A stretch of 64,000 nt of DNA from Rheum nobile (GCA_027886185.1 WOAB01000878.1:2802001-2866000); one strand, 5' to 3'; shown: positions 33,449 through 45,427, counted from the first letter of the stretch. Made by a program: numbers and translations. The notes: a model not told the origin generated them from the sequence alone.

Positions 33449-34283
33449 ATTTGCCTCTCAGGTCCTCTTGACTCACCGAGGCGGGAGGATCCGAAATACG
33501 GACCACTCCTGATCGTAGAGCTTTCTTGACAATGCATCACGAGTCGATCAACTTCCTTCATATGTACACTGCTTCATACTGCATTGTACAAACGCACGGA
33601 CAGTCGCACATGAGAATCTATTTAAGTGCACGACCATAACCAACGCACAGGCTGTGCATTATGGGTGCACCAGCATGCGGTTCCTTGGCTCTTCCAATTT
33701 ACTCGTCCTCTAGGCTATGCGTTTTTACGCACAACAGTGCGCTTCTGTCCTAGCTGATGTCATCCGAGCTGTCTCGCTTCTCGAACTCCTTGCTCGAACT
33801 CAAAGATGCACTTGGTGATGCCGGAAGATCCGTAGTGAGTTTATATGCTCTTATAACACAAGGTGGCTGTAGAGTTAGGGTGTCCCGAAGGCGCATCGAT
33901 TCGAATCGAAGTGGCCCGGAGACGAATTTTGGCTTGAAAGCGCAATGACAGAAGCTGTCAGAGTGGCCCGGAGACGCATCGATCGGAATCGAAGTGGCCC
34001 GGAGGCGAGTTTTGGCTCGAAAGCGCAATGACAAGGACTATCAAAGTGGCCCGGAGGCGCATCGATCGGAATCGAAGTGGCCCGAAGGCGAGCTCATGCA
34101 ACGTGAGTCTAGGTGATGTGACTTCATGCTTTCATAGTACGCATATTCAATAGAATAAACATGGTCTTGACATTAACAAAAAACAAGCATCCGGGGGCCT
34201 CGTTAAAACCTCATCATCGGAAAACCGCATGGGAAAAACCGCGTGATGAGGGAAAAGAGTACCCCCTAGTATTTCAGAAGCAA
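33449..34283 (-). other. Non-coding 3' region of the Tat-like element
   Basis: Between integrase and the 3' LTR. It holds an 83-bp tandem repeat (33880-34095) and no convincing gene. Such long untranslated 3' regions with tandem repeats are known in the Tat lineage. Confidence 0.7.
33880..34095. repeat. 83-bp tandem repeat, about 2.5 copies
   Basis: The word 'cgcatcgat' recurs at 33892, 33975 and 34058, a constant 83-bp spacing. Each unit also contains 'gaatcgaagtggcccg' and 'gaaagcgcaatgaca'. The shorter word 'agtggcccgga' occurs twice per unit, so each unit is itself built of two half-units. Confidence 0.85.
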
Positions 34284-35786
34284 TTAAATGTAAAACCTTT
34301 TAAGATTGATGACGTTCCAGGTGCGTGGCACTTCCTTCCCGGCCATGTCCACTAGTTTGTATGAACCATTGCCTGAGCCTGACGTCACTCTATAGGGTCC
34401 CTCCCAATTCGGACCCAACTTCCCATCCGTCGGATCCTTAGCACTCCCTAAGACTCGCCTCAAAACAAAATCTCCGACCTGAAAGCCGCGAGGCTTGACG
34501 TGCTTGCTATGTGCTCGGATCAGCTCTCTTTGATGTTCTGCCAACCGAATTGATGCGGCTTCTCTGCGCTCCTCTACGGCATCCAGAGCCTCCCCCATGG
34601 CCTCCTCATTTCCTCCTTGTTCGAAAGCTTCAGTGCGTATCGTGGGAAGACCCATTTCTAATGGAATCACAGCCTCCGCCCCATAGGTGAGAGCGAAAGG
34701 CATTTCACCGGTCGACCTGCGAGGAGTGGTTCGATATGCCCATAAAACCGTCGGTAACTCGTCAACCCATCGCCCCTTTGCCTTATCCAGCCTTTTCTTA
34801 ATGCCATCCAGAATAACCTTGTTGGTTGCTTCTGCCTGTCCGTTAGCCTGTGGATACGCCACCGATGAGTAAAAGTTCTTAATGCCAAATCCTGCACAAT
34901 AAGACTTAAACGCAACACTATTAAATTGAGTTCCGTTGTCAGAAATCAAAGCATAAGGAATGCCGAATCTAGTGATGATATTTTCCCAAACGAACTTCTT
35001 AACGTCGATGTCCTGGATTCCTACCATAGGTTTTGCTTCAACCCATTTAGTGAAATAATCAATGGCTGTGATAAGGAAGCGTTTTCCTCCTGTGGCCTTA
35101 GGGAATGGGCCTACAATATCGAGCCCCCACTGGGCGAAGGGCCAGGGGCTTGTCAACGGATAAAGGTCAGCTGTAGGCTGGTGTACTATCCTGGCGAACC
35201 TTTGACACTTTTCACATCTCAACACATAAGACTCTGCATCCCGCTGCATATAGGGCCACCAAAACCCTTGCGCTCTCGCTCTCATCGCCATACTCTGCCC
35301 TGTGGAGTGAATCCTGCACACCCCCTCATGAATCTCAAAGAGGAAATCGTCCACCTTAGACGGTGGGACGCATTTGAGGTAAGGACCCGAAAATGACTTC
35401 CTGTATAAAGATCCGCTGGGTGATATCCAAAAGCGAGCTGCCTTCAACCTCAGGGCTCTTGCTTCCTTCTTATCCTCAGGAACTGTGTCATTGCGCAGGT
35501 AATCATAAATAGCGTCCATCCAACTCGGCTCAAGATCAACCAACATAAGGTCTGCTGTGGTAATGCTCGGCTGCCCCAATACCTCAATGTGCATGAAGGG
35601 TTCTGACTCAACGCTAGCGGAAGACGCTAATGTCGCCAGCGCATCAGCGACCTCGTTCTGCGCTCTGGGAATTTGCTGCACTCGGAACTCTTGGCACTCC
35701 GCCAATAAACTCCGCACTCGCTCTAAGTAAGCAAGCATGCGAGGCGACTTGGCACCGTATTCCCCAGTAACCTGATTAACCACCAA
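34284..35786 (-). pseudogene. Tat-like integrase with end of second RNase H
   Basis: 500-codon open frame. It starts just after a TAG (35787-35789) in the second RNase H and continues in that frame (ADALATLAS), then gives integrase: zinc site HEGVCRIHS...CEKCQ, catalytic D in QWGLDIVGPF, D in SDNGTQF, E in NGQAEATNK, and a C-terminal GPYRV...GSYKL region ending NVINLKRFYI. It is intact within itself. It would insert the element DNA into the chromosome, but because it is the C-terminal part of a polyprotein, the upstream stops prevent its synthesis. No chromodomain is seen, as expected outside the chromoviruses. Confidence 0.9.
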
Positions 35787-37826
35787 CTAAGAATCCGAGT
35801 AGATGACTAGCGAAGTAGCACCCTTGTTCCGAGCTGCTATTATCCTGAGATTCAAAGCTTCGTACTCTGCCTCGTTGTTTGTAGTTGGGAAGCCCAAACG
35901 AACGGTTGTACGGACAACCTCCCCGGTTGGAGATTTGAGCACTAATCCAGTGCCCGCCCCCCTTTGATTTTTAGCTCCGTCGACAAATAACTCCCATGAT
36001 TGCTGAGGCTCATTCTGCGCATATTCAACCTTTCTGACGTGCCCCTCCTCGCTCTCTGCGAACTCGGCCACGAAATCGGCTAAGACTTGCCCCTTGATCG
36101 CAGTCCTTGGGAGGTAGCGCATCTCATATTGACCCAATTCAACAGCCCAGCGTGCCACCCTCCCAGACAAATCAGAACTGGCCAACAGAGCTTTGATTGG
36201 AGAAGAAGTTATCACGGCTACGGGGTGTACCTGGAAGTAGTGATTTAATTTACGCGAAGCAATAACTAGTGCCAGCAACAATATTTCCATGGGTGCATAA
36301 CGAGTCTCTGCGTCCAACAGCGTCTTGCTAATATAGTAGACCGGATGCTGAACCCTTGAAACGTCTCTAATCAATACCGCACTGACTGCCCTTTCAGATA
36401 CTGATAGATAGAGGAATAACTCTTCCCCAGACGTTGGAACGAACAGGATGGGCGTCTTTTGCAAATATGCTTTCAACTCTGCAAGGGAACGCTCGCATTC
36501 CTCATCCCACTGAAACAATCTATCGCCCTTCAAGGCCCTAAAAAACGGTCCACACTTATCTGACGACTTGCTGATGAACCGATTCAAAGCTGCGGCCATA
36601 CCAGTCAGTTTTTGAACCTCTCTAATGTTCGTCGGACTCCGGACTCCCTGAATAGCTCTGATTTGATCTGGACTCACCTCAATCCCTCTTCTTGAGATCA
36701 GATGACCCAAAAACCTTCCTGAACTCACTCCGAACGCGCATTTGGACGCATTGAGGCGAAGCTTGGAGTGTTTCAACACGTCGAACACTTTCTGCAAGTC
36801 TCTCAAATGGTCGGCCTCCTCTTTTCTCTTCACCACCATGTCATCAATATAAACTTCCATGATATTACCTATCAACCCGGAAAAGAGACTTACCACCATT
36901 CTTTGAAAAGTCGCACCGGCGTTCTTCAAACCGAACGGCATCACCTTATAACAATAAACCCCCCTAGGTGTCGTAAATGCAGTCTTTTCTTGATCGTCCG
37001 GATGCAGCGGTATTTGATGATATCCCCTGTAGGCGTCTAAAAAGCTCATTCTCGCATGTCCTGCCGTTGAATCAACTAACTGATCGATCTTCGGGAGGGG
37101 GAATAGATCCTTGGGGCAAGCCTTGTTCAAATCGGTGAAATCAACGCAAACTCTCCATTCTCCATTTTTCTTTTTCACGACCACTGTGTTCGCCACCCAT
37201 GTCGGGTAAAGGACCTCCTCAACTGCCCGCGCATCAAGGAGCTTCTCCAACTCAGCCAAAACGGCCTCGGTATGTTGTACTGAGGAACGCCGCGCCCGCT
37301 GGACTACATGTTTTGCGCCCGCTACTACACTCAACTTATGACAGGAGATAATCAGACTTAACCCAGGCATGTCGTATGGACTCCAAGCAAAGACTTCGAC
37401 ATTCCTTTTCAGCAGCCCAATCAAGGATTCTCTTTCATCACCTGAAACGTTAGCTCCAATCAAAAAATACTTTTCAAGTTCAGATTCACTTACATAGATT
37501 TTACGAAGCTCTTCTATAGACTTCTCTGCTGGCGGTATCCCCACTTCGTCCAAGATCTGTGGGTCTTCATGGATCATATGAACACCTGCACAACTCCCCT
37601 CGACGCCAAGACAATGCCTTGCTGCTCTTTGATCTCCCTTAACCCGGACCACTCTTCCATTGCACGGGAAGATAATGGATTGATGTAAAGTCGAATGGAC
37701 CGCCTCCATGGCGTGCAACCAAGGTCTTCCCAAAATGGCATTGTACGAAGACGGGACATTCACCACTAGGAACTCAGCCGCTACCACTTTCCCTCCAACA
37801 GTCACCTCCGCCCTCAACATTCCCAA
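35787..37826 (-). pseudogene. Tat-like protease end, RT, RNase H, start of second RNase H
   Basis: 679-codon open frame. It begins in the protease C-terminal half (ILGRPWLHAM, residues 31-40), then RT (WRVCVDFTDLNKACPKD, FLDAYRGYHQI, MPFGLKNAGATFQRM, YIDD at 326-329), first RNase H (about 465-585, degenerate at the usual Asp-Ala-Ser site: LYLSVSERAVSAVL), then the archaeal-type RNase H with D616 (FVDGA), E654 (NEAEYEAL) and D678 (YSDS). It stops at TAG 35787-35789, where CAG is expected. A TGA at 37830-37832, probably a TGG Trp codon, separates it from the protease start. Confidence 0.92.
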
Positions 37827-37876
37827 AGGTCAAACCGGGAATGATCCAAGCCCCAACAACTGTGTGGATATTGGAA

Positions 37877-39820
37877 TTAAATCCTCTTGACTCTTGCCCA
37901 ACTTCTTGAACATGCCGTAGTACATGATATCCACCGAACTCCCGAATCCACCAAGATTATGTGCACTTCAAAACCGCATACATCCAAAGTTAAAACGAGT
38001 GGGTCATTGTGCGGTACCTGAACTCCGACCAAATCAGCATGGGAAAAAGTGAGATCAATATTTTCTTCGCTGCGCAGTCGCTTCTTGCTTGAAACTCCAG
38101 CACTCATCACCTCCAAGGCGTGGCACCCGCGCCTGTAGATATATCTACTAGTATTGCTCTGCTTGTCGTTGGACTCTATCACATGAATCACTTGCTTCTT
38201 TGGATCCGGGCCAACATTATCCGGAACGGTCACCTCTTTCAATATCTGCTGCTCATGAACTGTCTCTGATTTTTCAGCTATAAACTCTTTCAAATGTCCC
38301 TTTTCCACCATCTGGTCAAGGAAGTGCCTGAATGCTTTGCAACTCATGGTAGGGTTCCCTCTCTCCTTATGATAGAAACAATATTTTGACTGGTCCCTGC
38401 TCGACGGATCTGATCTCAGTGGGGCTGGCCACCTAAAGAACGGCATGTCCTTGATTTGATTCAAGATTTGATACATCGGGATCTTGAACACAGTATGAAC
38501 CGTCTGTTGCGACTGAGTCGGGTGGAACCCCCTGTTGTTGGGCTGCTGGAAGCCTTGGCGGGAATGGACGGAGTCGGGTCCGCTGTACCTGTGCGGCGGC
38601 GTCTTGGAGCGCCTGTCTCGGATTGTTCTCGCGTCATCTTCGAGTTTAACATATTGACGAATTCTCTCTTGTAGCTCAACCACTCCCAATGGCTTGTCCA
38701 ACACCAAACTCTCACGCAGCTTGCTACCGGGCGGAAGAGCAAGCCTGAATGCCCCAATGACTGATTTAGCATCGCAGTCGTCGATATCTGAGTAGTTTTC
38801 CATGAATCGGGCTGCAAATTGTCGAAGACTTTCGTCCCTACGCATTCGAATAGCATAGAGGGAGTCGATTGAGGTCGGCTCCCGGCTATTTGCAATAAAG
38901 TGTGATACAAACCTCCGCGCCAACTGACTCCAAGAGTATATGGAATCTGTTTTGAGAGAATGAAACCACCTGATAGAAACTTTCCCAAGGCTGGCGGGGA
39001 AAAGCTTGCACATCAATGCATCATTAGAATGCCACAATGCCATCTTGTTCACATACATGGATATGTGGTTTACATGATCTGATTTGCCATCATAAAGCTC
39101 AAAGGTTGGAGAGGAGAATTTAGTCGGCGGCGCTCTATCCCGGATCTCCCTTACAAACGGATTTGACGTCACTCGAGCAAGTTTTTGTTTAGCCTGCTCC
39201 TGCACATCTTCTCTCAATTCTCCGCGACCGCTCAACAAACGAAGGAGTCGACGCTCGGCTCCTCCCAACCCTTCGTGTCGCTCCTCTCCCCTACACCCTG
39301 AATCGACACTTTCAGCCTTGACATAAGCCCTCCGCTCCTGCGACCGCGATCTCCTTCATGTGCTCCTGCTGTTTCGATCGCGACCCACATCTTCCGGCTT
39401 ACGAGATAGTGACCGGCGCGAAACAGATGATGACGCCCTATGGCGTGGTTGCTCACGCCCCGGCCTCCCCTCTCTCAGAACCTCCCTCGGATTTCTTCCG
39501 CCTATAACACCAAACTGACCTCCGCTGTGCCTTTCCTGCACCGGAAGATCCCTCCCCGTCGGGACCTCGGTCACGCTCCTTAGGAAGCGAGGCATCTGCT
39601 CGGACTGAACGGCGCCTGTCCGCCTCTTTCCCTGGACCCTTTCACACTGTCGACGCAGCTCTGCGATCTCTGTCATGGCCGTTTGAATTCTTTGCTCCTT
39701 CTCGGCTAAAGCAGCGGCGAAATTAGCACGATCAGTTTCGCGCTCAGACCGAACGCGCTCGACCTCCAACCTGTGCTCGTCCTCCACCGCCTGACTCATG
39801 GCTTGTCTCGTGCTGACCAT
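37877..39820 (-). pseudogene. Tat-like gag and protease start
   Basis: Starts at ATG 39820 (MVSTRQAMSQAVEDEHR), just inside the primer-binding site. A charged coiled-coil-like stretch (RSERETDRANFAAALAEKEQRIQ) is followed by a TGA at 39356-39358 (probably CGA). The gag domain comes next: FELYDGKSDHVNHISMY, WFHSLKTDSIYSWSQLARRFVSHF, SLRQFAARF, LRESLVLDKP, then KYCFYHKERGNPTMSCKAFRHFLD. The protease begins with ILVDSG near 37950. There a one-base loss shifts the frame, and translation would end at 37877. Residues FYH..RG.P/C resemble the zinc-like motif usual in Tat gag. Confidence 0.88.
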
Positions 39821-39832
39821 CGTCGCCTTCGT

Positions 39833-39853
39833 TTTCCCACGGACGGCGCCAAA
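39833..39853 (-). other. Primer-binding site region of the Tat-like element
   Basis: Minus strand beside the 5' LTR reads TTTGGCGCCGTCCGTGGGAA. TGGCGCCG is the usual start of Asp-type tRNA primer sites of gypsy elements. The exact tRNA is inferred. Confidence 0.65.
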
Positions 39854-39854
39854 T

Positions 39855-40102
39855 TGTAGTACCAAAACCTCGATTCTCCAATCAAAGTCAGTGGACGACG
39901 AATGGTCTTCCTGGAGCCTCCTTTCCTGATGGCGGTGTTGTCCTTCTTTCTTCTGTATGCCCAAAATTGATTAATTATGAAAAAGCTCCCCCCTTTTTGG
40001 TTAACCTAGGACTTTATATATATATCCTTAATTAAATGCCTATTACATATCTACCCTTGGAGCATAATTAAATTACGAGGTCTATACATTTTTTACCCTT
40101 CA
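39855..40102 (-). repeat. 5' LTR of the Tat-like element
   Basis: 248 bp. See the 3' LTR partner at 33201-33448, five substitutions apart. Confidence 0.93.
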
Positions 40103-40107
40103 GTACA

Positions 40108-40313
40108 TTAGTTCTAAAAACATATATATAATATTAATAGTATAAGATTTCCGGATATCCGGTGAACAAAATATCCCAATTCTTATCCGATCCAAGTCTC
40201 AAAAAAAAATCACTCGAATCGAATCGGATTCTAAGAAAAATTAATCGAATATTTTTGAATATGGACTTTTAGGATTCGAATCGCCCAAATCTAATAGTTT
40301 TGCTCACCCTTAG
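40108..40313. mobile_element. MITE, right part (left part 32567-33200)
   Basis: Ends in TTTGCTCACCCTTAG, the inverted copy of the left end. Contains 'ccggatatccgg'-like and 'cgaatcgaatcggat' words as in the left part. Confidence 0.6.
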
Positions 40314-40864
40314 GACTTAAAATAGAAAAAAAATGTTCTTGGAGAAACATCAATAAAAGTTATTCAATTTAGGAAAGAAAAGAGAAATATTCCGATATAA
40401 AATTCGAACCCACTAAGCAATATTTTATTCGATCATGTTAGTGTTACCAATTAAAAGTAAGATACGTTCATGTCTGTGGATCCTAAAAGTCAATTAATTC
40501 GACCAACCAGTAGTTGAAATTACAGCTTTGGATTGTGGAATTTAAATGTCTAAGCTGTGTGGGCAAATGGAGGTACGTACATTTCCTATAAACGACAACC
40601 AGGATATTTGCAAACAAAGATGGGCACTTTCCTCTGGGAGTGAGTTCTTAACATCCTCCCACCCTTGAAAAGACGGCATTCAGTTTCCAACTTTTCCCTC
40701 CACTAATTAGAAAAATAACATTATTAAGTCTCAATCCGTATCCTTAAAAGCGATCGATAATAGAGGTGAATGGTGATAAGTCCAAATATACTATAGCTAG
40801 CTAATTATAATTAAATAGAGAACGAATTATATGATAACGAGCATCTATATATATATATATTTAT
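40314..40864. other. AT-rich intergenic DNA
   Basis: No gene or recognisable repeat seen apart from a short TA microsatellite at about 40846-40860. Confidence 0.4.
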
Positions 40865-41404
40865 GGAAAAAGGTTCATGTGAGAATAAATGCTTAGATGA
40901 GAATGTCGAATGTACGTGTATTTATAACTGTATGTGCATGACTTTGGTAGGTGAAAATTCATATACATACATGTATTAATTCCTGCATACCTCAAGATAT
41001 GTATGTATTTTTCCTGTATGTACATAAATTTATGACTATATAGAGACTATATATAAGTAAAAACTCATGCACATACAGACAAAAATTCATACACATAATA
41101 ATATGTACATGGATTTTTTCTTGTATGTGCCTATATTTTTTACTATGTGTGTGACTATATGTAAGTTAAAACTCATGCACATACATGTAAAAATTCATGC
41201 ACACCTCAAGATGTGCATGAATTTTTGTTTGCATGTGCATATATTTTTTACTATATATGTGAATATGTGTACGTAAAAACTCATGCACATACAGATAAAA
41301 TTTCATGCACATCACTCACATCGAGTGATGTGCATGGATTTGTGCATATATGTGCGTATTCTCACGTTCTCACCTAAGCGCCCTTTCTCACCGGATTCGC
41401 ATCC
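40865..41404. mobile_element. MULE-type MITE with internal TGCACATA minisatellite (copy 2)
   Basis: 540-bp element flanked by the exact 9-bp repeat TATATTTAT (40856-40864 and 41405-41413). The left end reads GGAAAAAGGTTCATGTGAGAAT, the right end in reverse complement GGATGCGAATCCGGTGAGAAA; both then reach a 'GCTTAG.TGAGAA' block about 30 bp in. The right end is nearly the same as the left end of copy 1 at 3382. The interior repeats 'aaaactcatgcacatacagataaaaattcatgcacat'. Non-coding. Confidence 0.78.
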
Positions 41405-41413
41405 TATATTTAT

Positions 41414-42107
41414 ATCTATCTATCTATATTTACATACTAGTACTAAAGCCGTAATTATCTCTCTTACATGTCATTCATCTAAGTATGTCACGTTATCAAA
41501 TAATTATGTACATTTACCTATTCTCCCTTATTCAATTTACAATTTATTTTATCTTTTATTTATACAAATTTCCTAAATTACCACCCCAAAATATTTCACA
41601 TTGTACATGATAATTATGCTCTTACCAAAAACATTATTATCATACTTAATTAGTGTCCATAATATAATATGTACATTAATGGTCAGTAAACTCCATTATA
41701 AAGATATGTATATAGATAGATGGTCCGTAAATAGTTAACATTATACAGTTCATCCACCAACATACATATAATTATGCACTCACCAAAAACATTATTATCA
41801 TACTTAATTAGTGTTCATGATTCAATAAGGGTGAATAGATTGTCCGTAAACTCCGTTATAAAGAATACAATATGCAGTTTTATTTTAGTGTACTTTTATT
41901 TTTAATAATTATATAAAATTTCTAATTTATATTTTCTTCTATTATTATAGATTCACACATCTACCTTCAATATTCATCTTACACCTTATACATTATTCCA
42001 ATTAAGAAATTATCTTTCTGATACATCATGTTAATTTTTTTATATAATTCTCTTTTACATTTTACATACTATTATAAACAAATTTAAATTCATTCTTAAA
42101 ATATTTC
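41414..42107. other. AT-rich intergenic DNA with a diverged 168-bp duplication
   Basis: No gene. About 41604-41765 and 41770-41930 are diverged tandem copies, sharing for example 'ccaaaaacattattatcata' then 'cttaattagtgt.cat'. Confidence 0.55.
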
Positions 42108-43561
42108 ATAAGGCGTTTTGTCGCATGTACCTAACAAAGTAAACCTCAAAAATCTAACTAATGTAGTCTGATAAGTAAGGGTCGAATCCCACAGAGAATC
42201 AAACTATATATCCTGTTTGCCAAAACCATTCACCAATTGATAACAAAGACAAGGGGGTGGGGGGTGGGGGGTGGGGGGGGGGGGGGGGGGTGGGGGGTGG
42301 GGGGGGGGGGGGGGGTTGGTTGTATCTAACTAAGAAAACGATAAATAAAACATAGAAAGCTTGGCTAGACAAATATCCACCTTCAGTTTGGTTGATCAAT
42401 CATTGATTATCCCTAGTTCTCAATCCTCATGAATGTCTTAATCCCTGTTCTTTAGTTATCAGTCCAACTAGTCCTGATAACCCTAACTATTAAACAATCA
42501 AGAAACTATCAAGACAAATCTAACAGCAGCAGTAGGCTCAGGAATAGATAGGCTCATGCAATACTTAACAACTAGTCAATACTCGACATGCAATCAATTC
42601 TCTTCACAATAAACATTCACAACTAGTTCCTGTAAATCGTGGTTGCTACTCTGAATTAGGGATGAACAATATTAATCTCAACAAGTTGACCAGATTAGGG
42701 GAACTAGCACTATAGATAATACCAATCTCAACTAGTTTGTCAGGCTAGGGAAACTAATATTAATAATACTAATCACAACAATTGATGAACTAGATCAACC
42801 AATAGAATTCAAAACCCTAATCCTGCAGTATGAATAATACCAATAAAACTAGGTGATCAGGCTAGAGAAATTAATAAAACTCAATGGGATGAAACACAAG
42901 AGAATCATAACATTCAAGGAAAGAACAAGAAATAATCTCAATATCAAATTCAAACCAAGACTTCAATTGTCTAGCCAAAAACAAAACAAAGAACTAAACT
43001 AAGAAAAGAAAAGTAAAACCCAACTCGGGATAGAACCCAACTTACAAAACTGATGTTCTAAAGGAAGAATATAAAGACTTTGCAAAACCTAATTTCCTAA
43101 AAGATAACAATAACAATCTCTAAAATAAAATAAAATAAAATAAAAGAACTAAAATAAAGATCTTCGGACGAAAATCGCGTCTCCGCACCGCGCCAAGAAA
43201 GGATCCGCGACCGCGGAAATACTTCTGCGTCCGCGGTTTTGTCTCTGAAGTCCTCGCTGTTTGTCAGCAATCCGCGCCCGCGACTAACTCCTCCGCGCCC
43301 GCGGCCAGCTCCTCCGTGCCCGCGGCCAACTCCTCCGCGCCCGCGGCCAGGCACTCTGCGCCCTTCTTCGTTCTGCTGCAGCTTTCTCCTTTGGTGTTTC
43401 GTCTTCAACTCCTTAAGTCTTCATTTAAGCACTCAAAACCACCAAATCAACACTTTTTCTCCACAACTCCATTCTTCTCAAATATCTTCTAAACCCACAC
43501 AAAATAGTATCTAATATCCAGTAACAATTCCTAGTTACGCACTACAAAGTAGTGCTTATCA
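42108..43561. mobile_element. Solo-LTR-like element, diverged copy C
   Basis: Shares with copy B the right end 'actacaaagtagtgcttatca', the motif 'gggtcgaatcc', 'aaactatcaaga', 'aacagcagc' and 'gttgctactctgaa.tag', in the same order and orientation. It also has a GC-rich palindrome block (about 43190-43355, repeated 'ccgcgcccgcgg'). The left end near 42108 is approximate, and no target duplication was found. Frames rich in Pro/Arg over the GC block are composition artefacts. Confidence 0.6.
42253..42316. repeat. G homopolymer tract broken by single Ts
   Basis: About 64 bp of almost pure G (G5-G19 runs separated by single T). It lies in the left part of copy C, at a point where copy B has only 'aaaaatgggtttttg'. 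Confidence 0.9.
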
Positions 43562-43574
43562 ATATATGACCATA

Positions 43575-44012
43575 CCTAGGGATGTGCAAATTCAGACCGG
43601 ACCGGAAAATCGGACCGGACCGAAAATGCCTGGACCGGACCGGGGGAATTACGGTTTGGTCCCCGGTCCACATATTTCTAAAATTCCGATTCCGGTCCGG
43701 TCCAAACCCGGTCAATTTCCGGTCCGGACCGAATGGACCGGTTTTTATTATTTTTAATTTTTTATTATGTATTAATATCTCATAACACTATTAAAAATTA
43801 ATTTATACTATAAATTATATAAATTAATAATAAAATATATTGTCTAATATTATACACAAAAGGTATAAAAATAGGAAAAATAATTAAATTTTAATTTATG
43901 TAAAATAAAAAAATACGTATACCGGTCCAAGACCGGACCGAATTATATCGGTCCGGTCTCCGGTCCAAGGATTGTAAAAATTCCGATCCGATTTGGACCG
44001 GATGCACAACCT
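43575..44012. mobile_element. hAT-like MITE built of 'ggaccgg' words
   Basis: 438 bp. Ends CCTAGGGATGTGCA and, in reverse complement, AGGTTGTGCATCC. Flanks tgaccata (43567-43574) and taaccata (44013-44020) match at 7 of 8 positions, fitting an 8-bp hAT duplication. 'ggtccggaccg'-type words fill both ends (about 43597-43740, 43918-44000) around an AT-rich middle. Non-coding. The exact terminal base is uncertain. Confidence 0.6.
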
Positions 44013-44079
44013 TAACCATATTTGCGCAAGGTACGGGGACACGTGCTAGTATATATACGATTTGAGGAATATATAGATA

Positions 44080-44420
44080 GTGGAGTATAAAACAAGTAAG
44101 CATATCGGAAAAAAAATTCACATAACGATATTATAATGAAAACAAGTCGTTAATGTGTACATTTATTTTGTAGTGTGTATGCATGATTTATTGAAAGTGT
44201 ATGATCATTTATTTGTATTATGTATATATCTATTTTGTATCATGTGTGTAAAATTTTATTGAAAATGTGTACATCTACACATATTTATGCGACGGGTGCA
44301 TCTTTTTTGTATTATGTGTACAATGTGCATCTTATTCCAATTTGGACATTTATTTTATATTATGTGTGAATATTCTCACGTTTACATATGAACGGCGTTC
44401 ATTCTCACCCGAATCTGATT
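44080..44420. repeat. Remnant related to the TGCACATA MITE family
   Basis: The right end, in reverse complement, reads GAATCAGATTCGGGTGAGAATGAACGCCG, and the interior repeats 'atgtgtaca', 'ttattttgta' and 'tatgtgt' words like copies 1 and 2. The left boundary and a target duplication were not found. Confidence 0.45.
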
Positions 44421-45415
44421 CATTTGTTCACATAGAGGCTTAATTTATTACAGATTGATAGTGTTTGATTTATATTTCAAAGATTTAATTTGCCGCCAGT
44501 GGAATTATTAAGGATCACACCTAGCTATCAAACTATAGCCTCCTATCTCCAATACTTTAGATGAGGAGAGAATGGAAGATTGAAAGGGAAAAGTGGAGCG
44601 AGAGGCTAAAAAGGAAAGCTTAGAAGGCCACCGAAAAGCACGAGCTCCTTATCACTTCCCATCATTATGAGTCATGACTCACGAGAGCAATAAAAAAGAA
44701 AACAAGAATGACGTACTACTAGAAATTAAATTGAAGAAAAAGAGTCTCTGATTAGACTCCCCAACGACACGAATCCATTACCACAGGCAATCACGCACAC
44801 ATTCACCCACGTACACGCTCGGTGAAAAAGGATAAAACAAATAATCATGATTATGAATGAGGTTAATTAGTTGCATTATATTCCATATGTATGTCCTTAA
44901 TTAAGATGTAAGTTTATGACTTTTATTACCAAACTGAATTGCAACAACTTACAAACCCATGTTGTTTTGTATAGCATATGAAGCTAATGTCCCTAGTCTT
45001 TACCCATTTTAAATTATAACACTTGAACAATTTCTCATGTTACTTTGATCTCGAAATACATACATTTAAATTAAAACGGCAAAATATCATTCCTAGCTTT
45101 ACACTCTTCAAGTCCAATTATATAATATGAAGCAAGTAGTTATAGGGTGATTTAGATTATCGCCATAATAATAAATTAAGTTGTATTATTTTACATTAAA
45201 TTCAAAATAATACTGTAGAATTTAAAAAGAAGATGAGAATTTGGTTCGAGTAGGAAAAATGGAATGATGGTAATAAGTCAACTTGAGCTCATGATTTGGT
45301 CTGGGTTCCTCGAAACAGCACCTGATGATTTCCCACTAGCTACTTTCTTTACCCCCTTTATTTTCTCCCCTCCAATTCCTACCAGCTTTTCCAATCATGC
45401 ATCCCAACCAGAATT
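44421..45415. other. Region upstream of WOX4
   Basis: Low-repeat AT-rich DNA with no recognisable transposon, probably holding the WOX4 promoter and distal regulatory sequence. No conserved motif can be named with confidence. Confidence 0.45.
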
Positions 45416-45418
45416 CGT

Positions 45419-45427
45419 TTTATATAC
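45419..45427 (+). promoter_or_regulatory. Candidate TATA box of WOX4
   Basis: TTTATATAC about 100 bp before the start codon. A transcription start about 30 bp downstream would give a 5' leader of roughly 75 bases. Inferred from position and sequence only. Confidence 0.45.

Larger units (their letters stand above)
33201..40102 (-). mobile_element. Tat-like Ty3/gypsy retrotransposon with 248-bp LTRs
   Basis: 6.9-kb element in minus orientation, flanked by GTACA (33196-33200 and 40103-40107). LTRs 33201-33448 and 39855-40102 (TGTAGTACCAAAA...ACCCTTCA) are each 248 bp and differ at 5 positions, about 2%, so the insertion is fairly young. It encodes gag, protease, RT, RNase H, a second archaeal-type RNase H and integrase. 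The second RNase H is the mark of the Tat lineage. Coding is broken by three stops and one frameshift. Confidence 0.93.

Noticed and set aside
43097..43514. Proline- and arginine-rich open frames on both strands (Arg-Gly-Arg-Gly / Pro-Arg-Pro)
   Set aside because: They lie over the repeated 'ccgcgcccgcgg' block of a solo-LTR-like element. Both strands are open because of composition, and no domain is seen.
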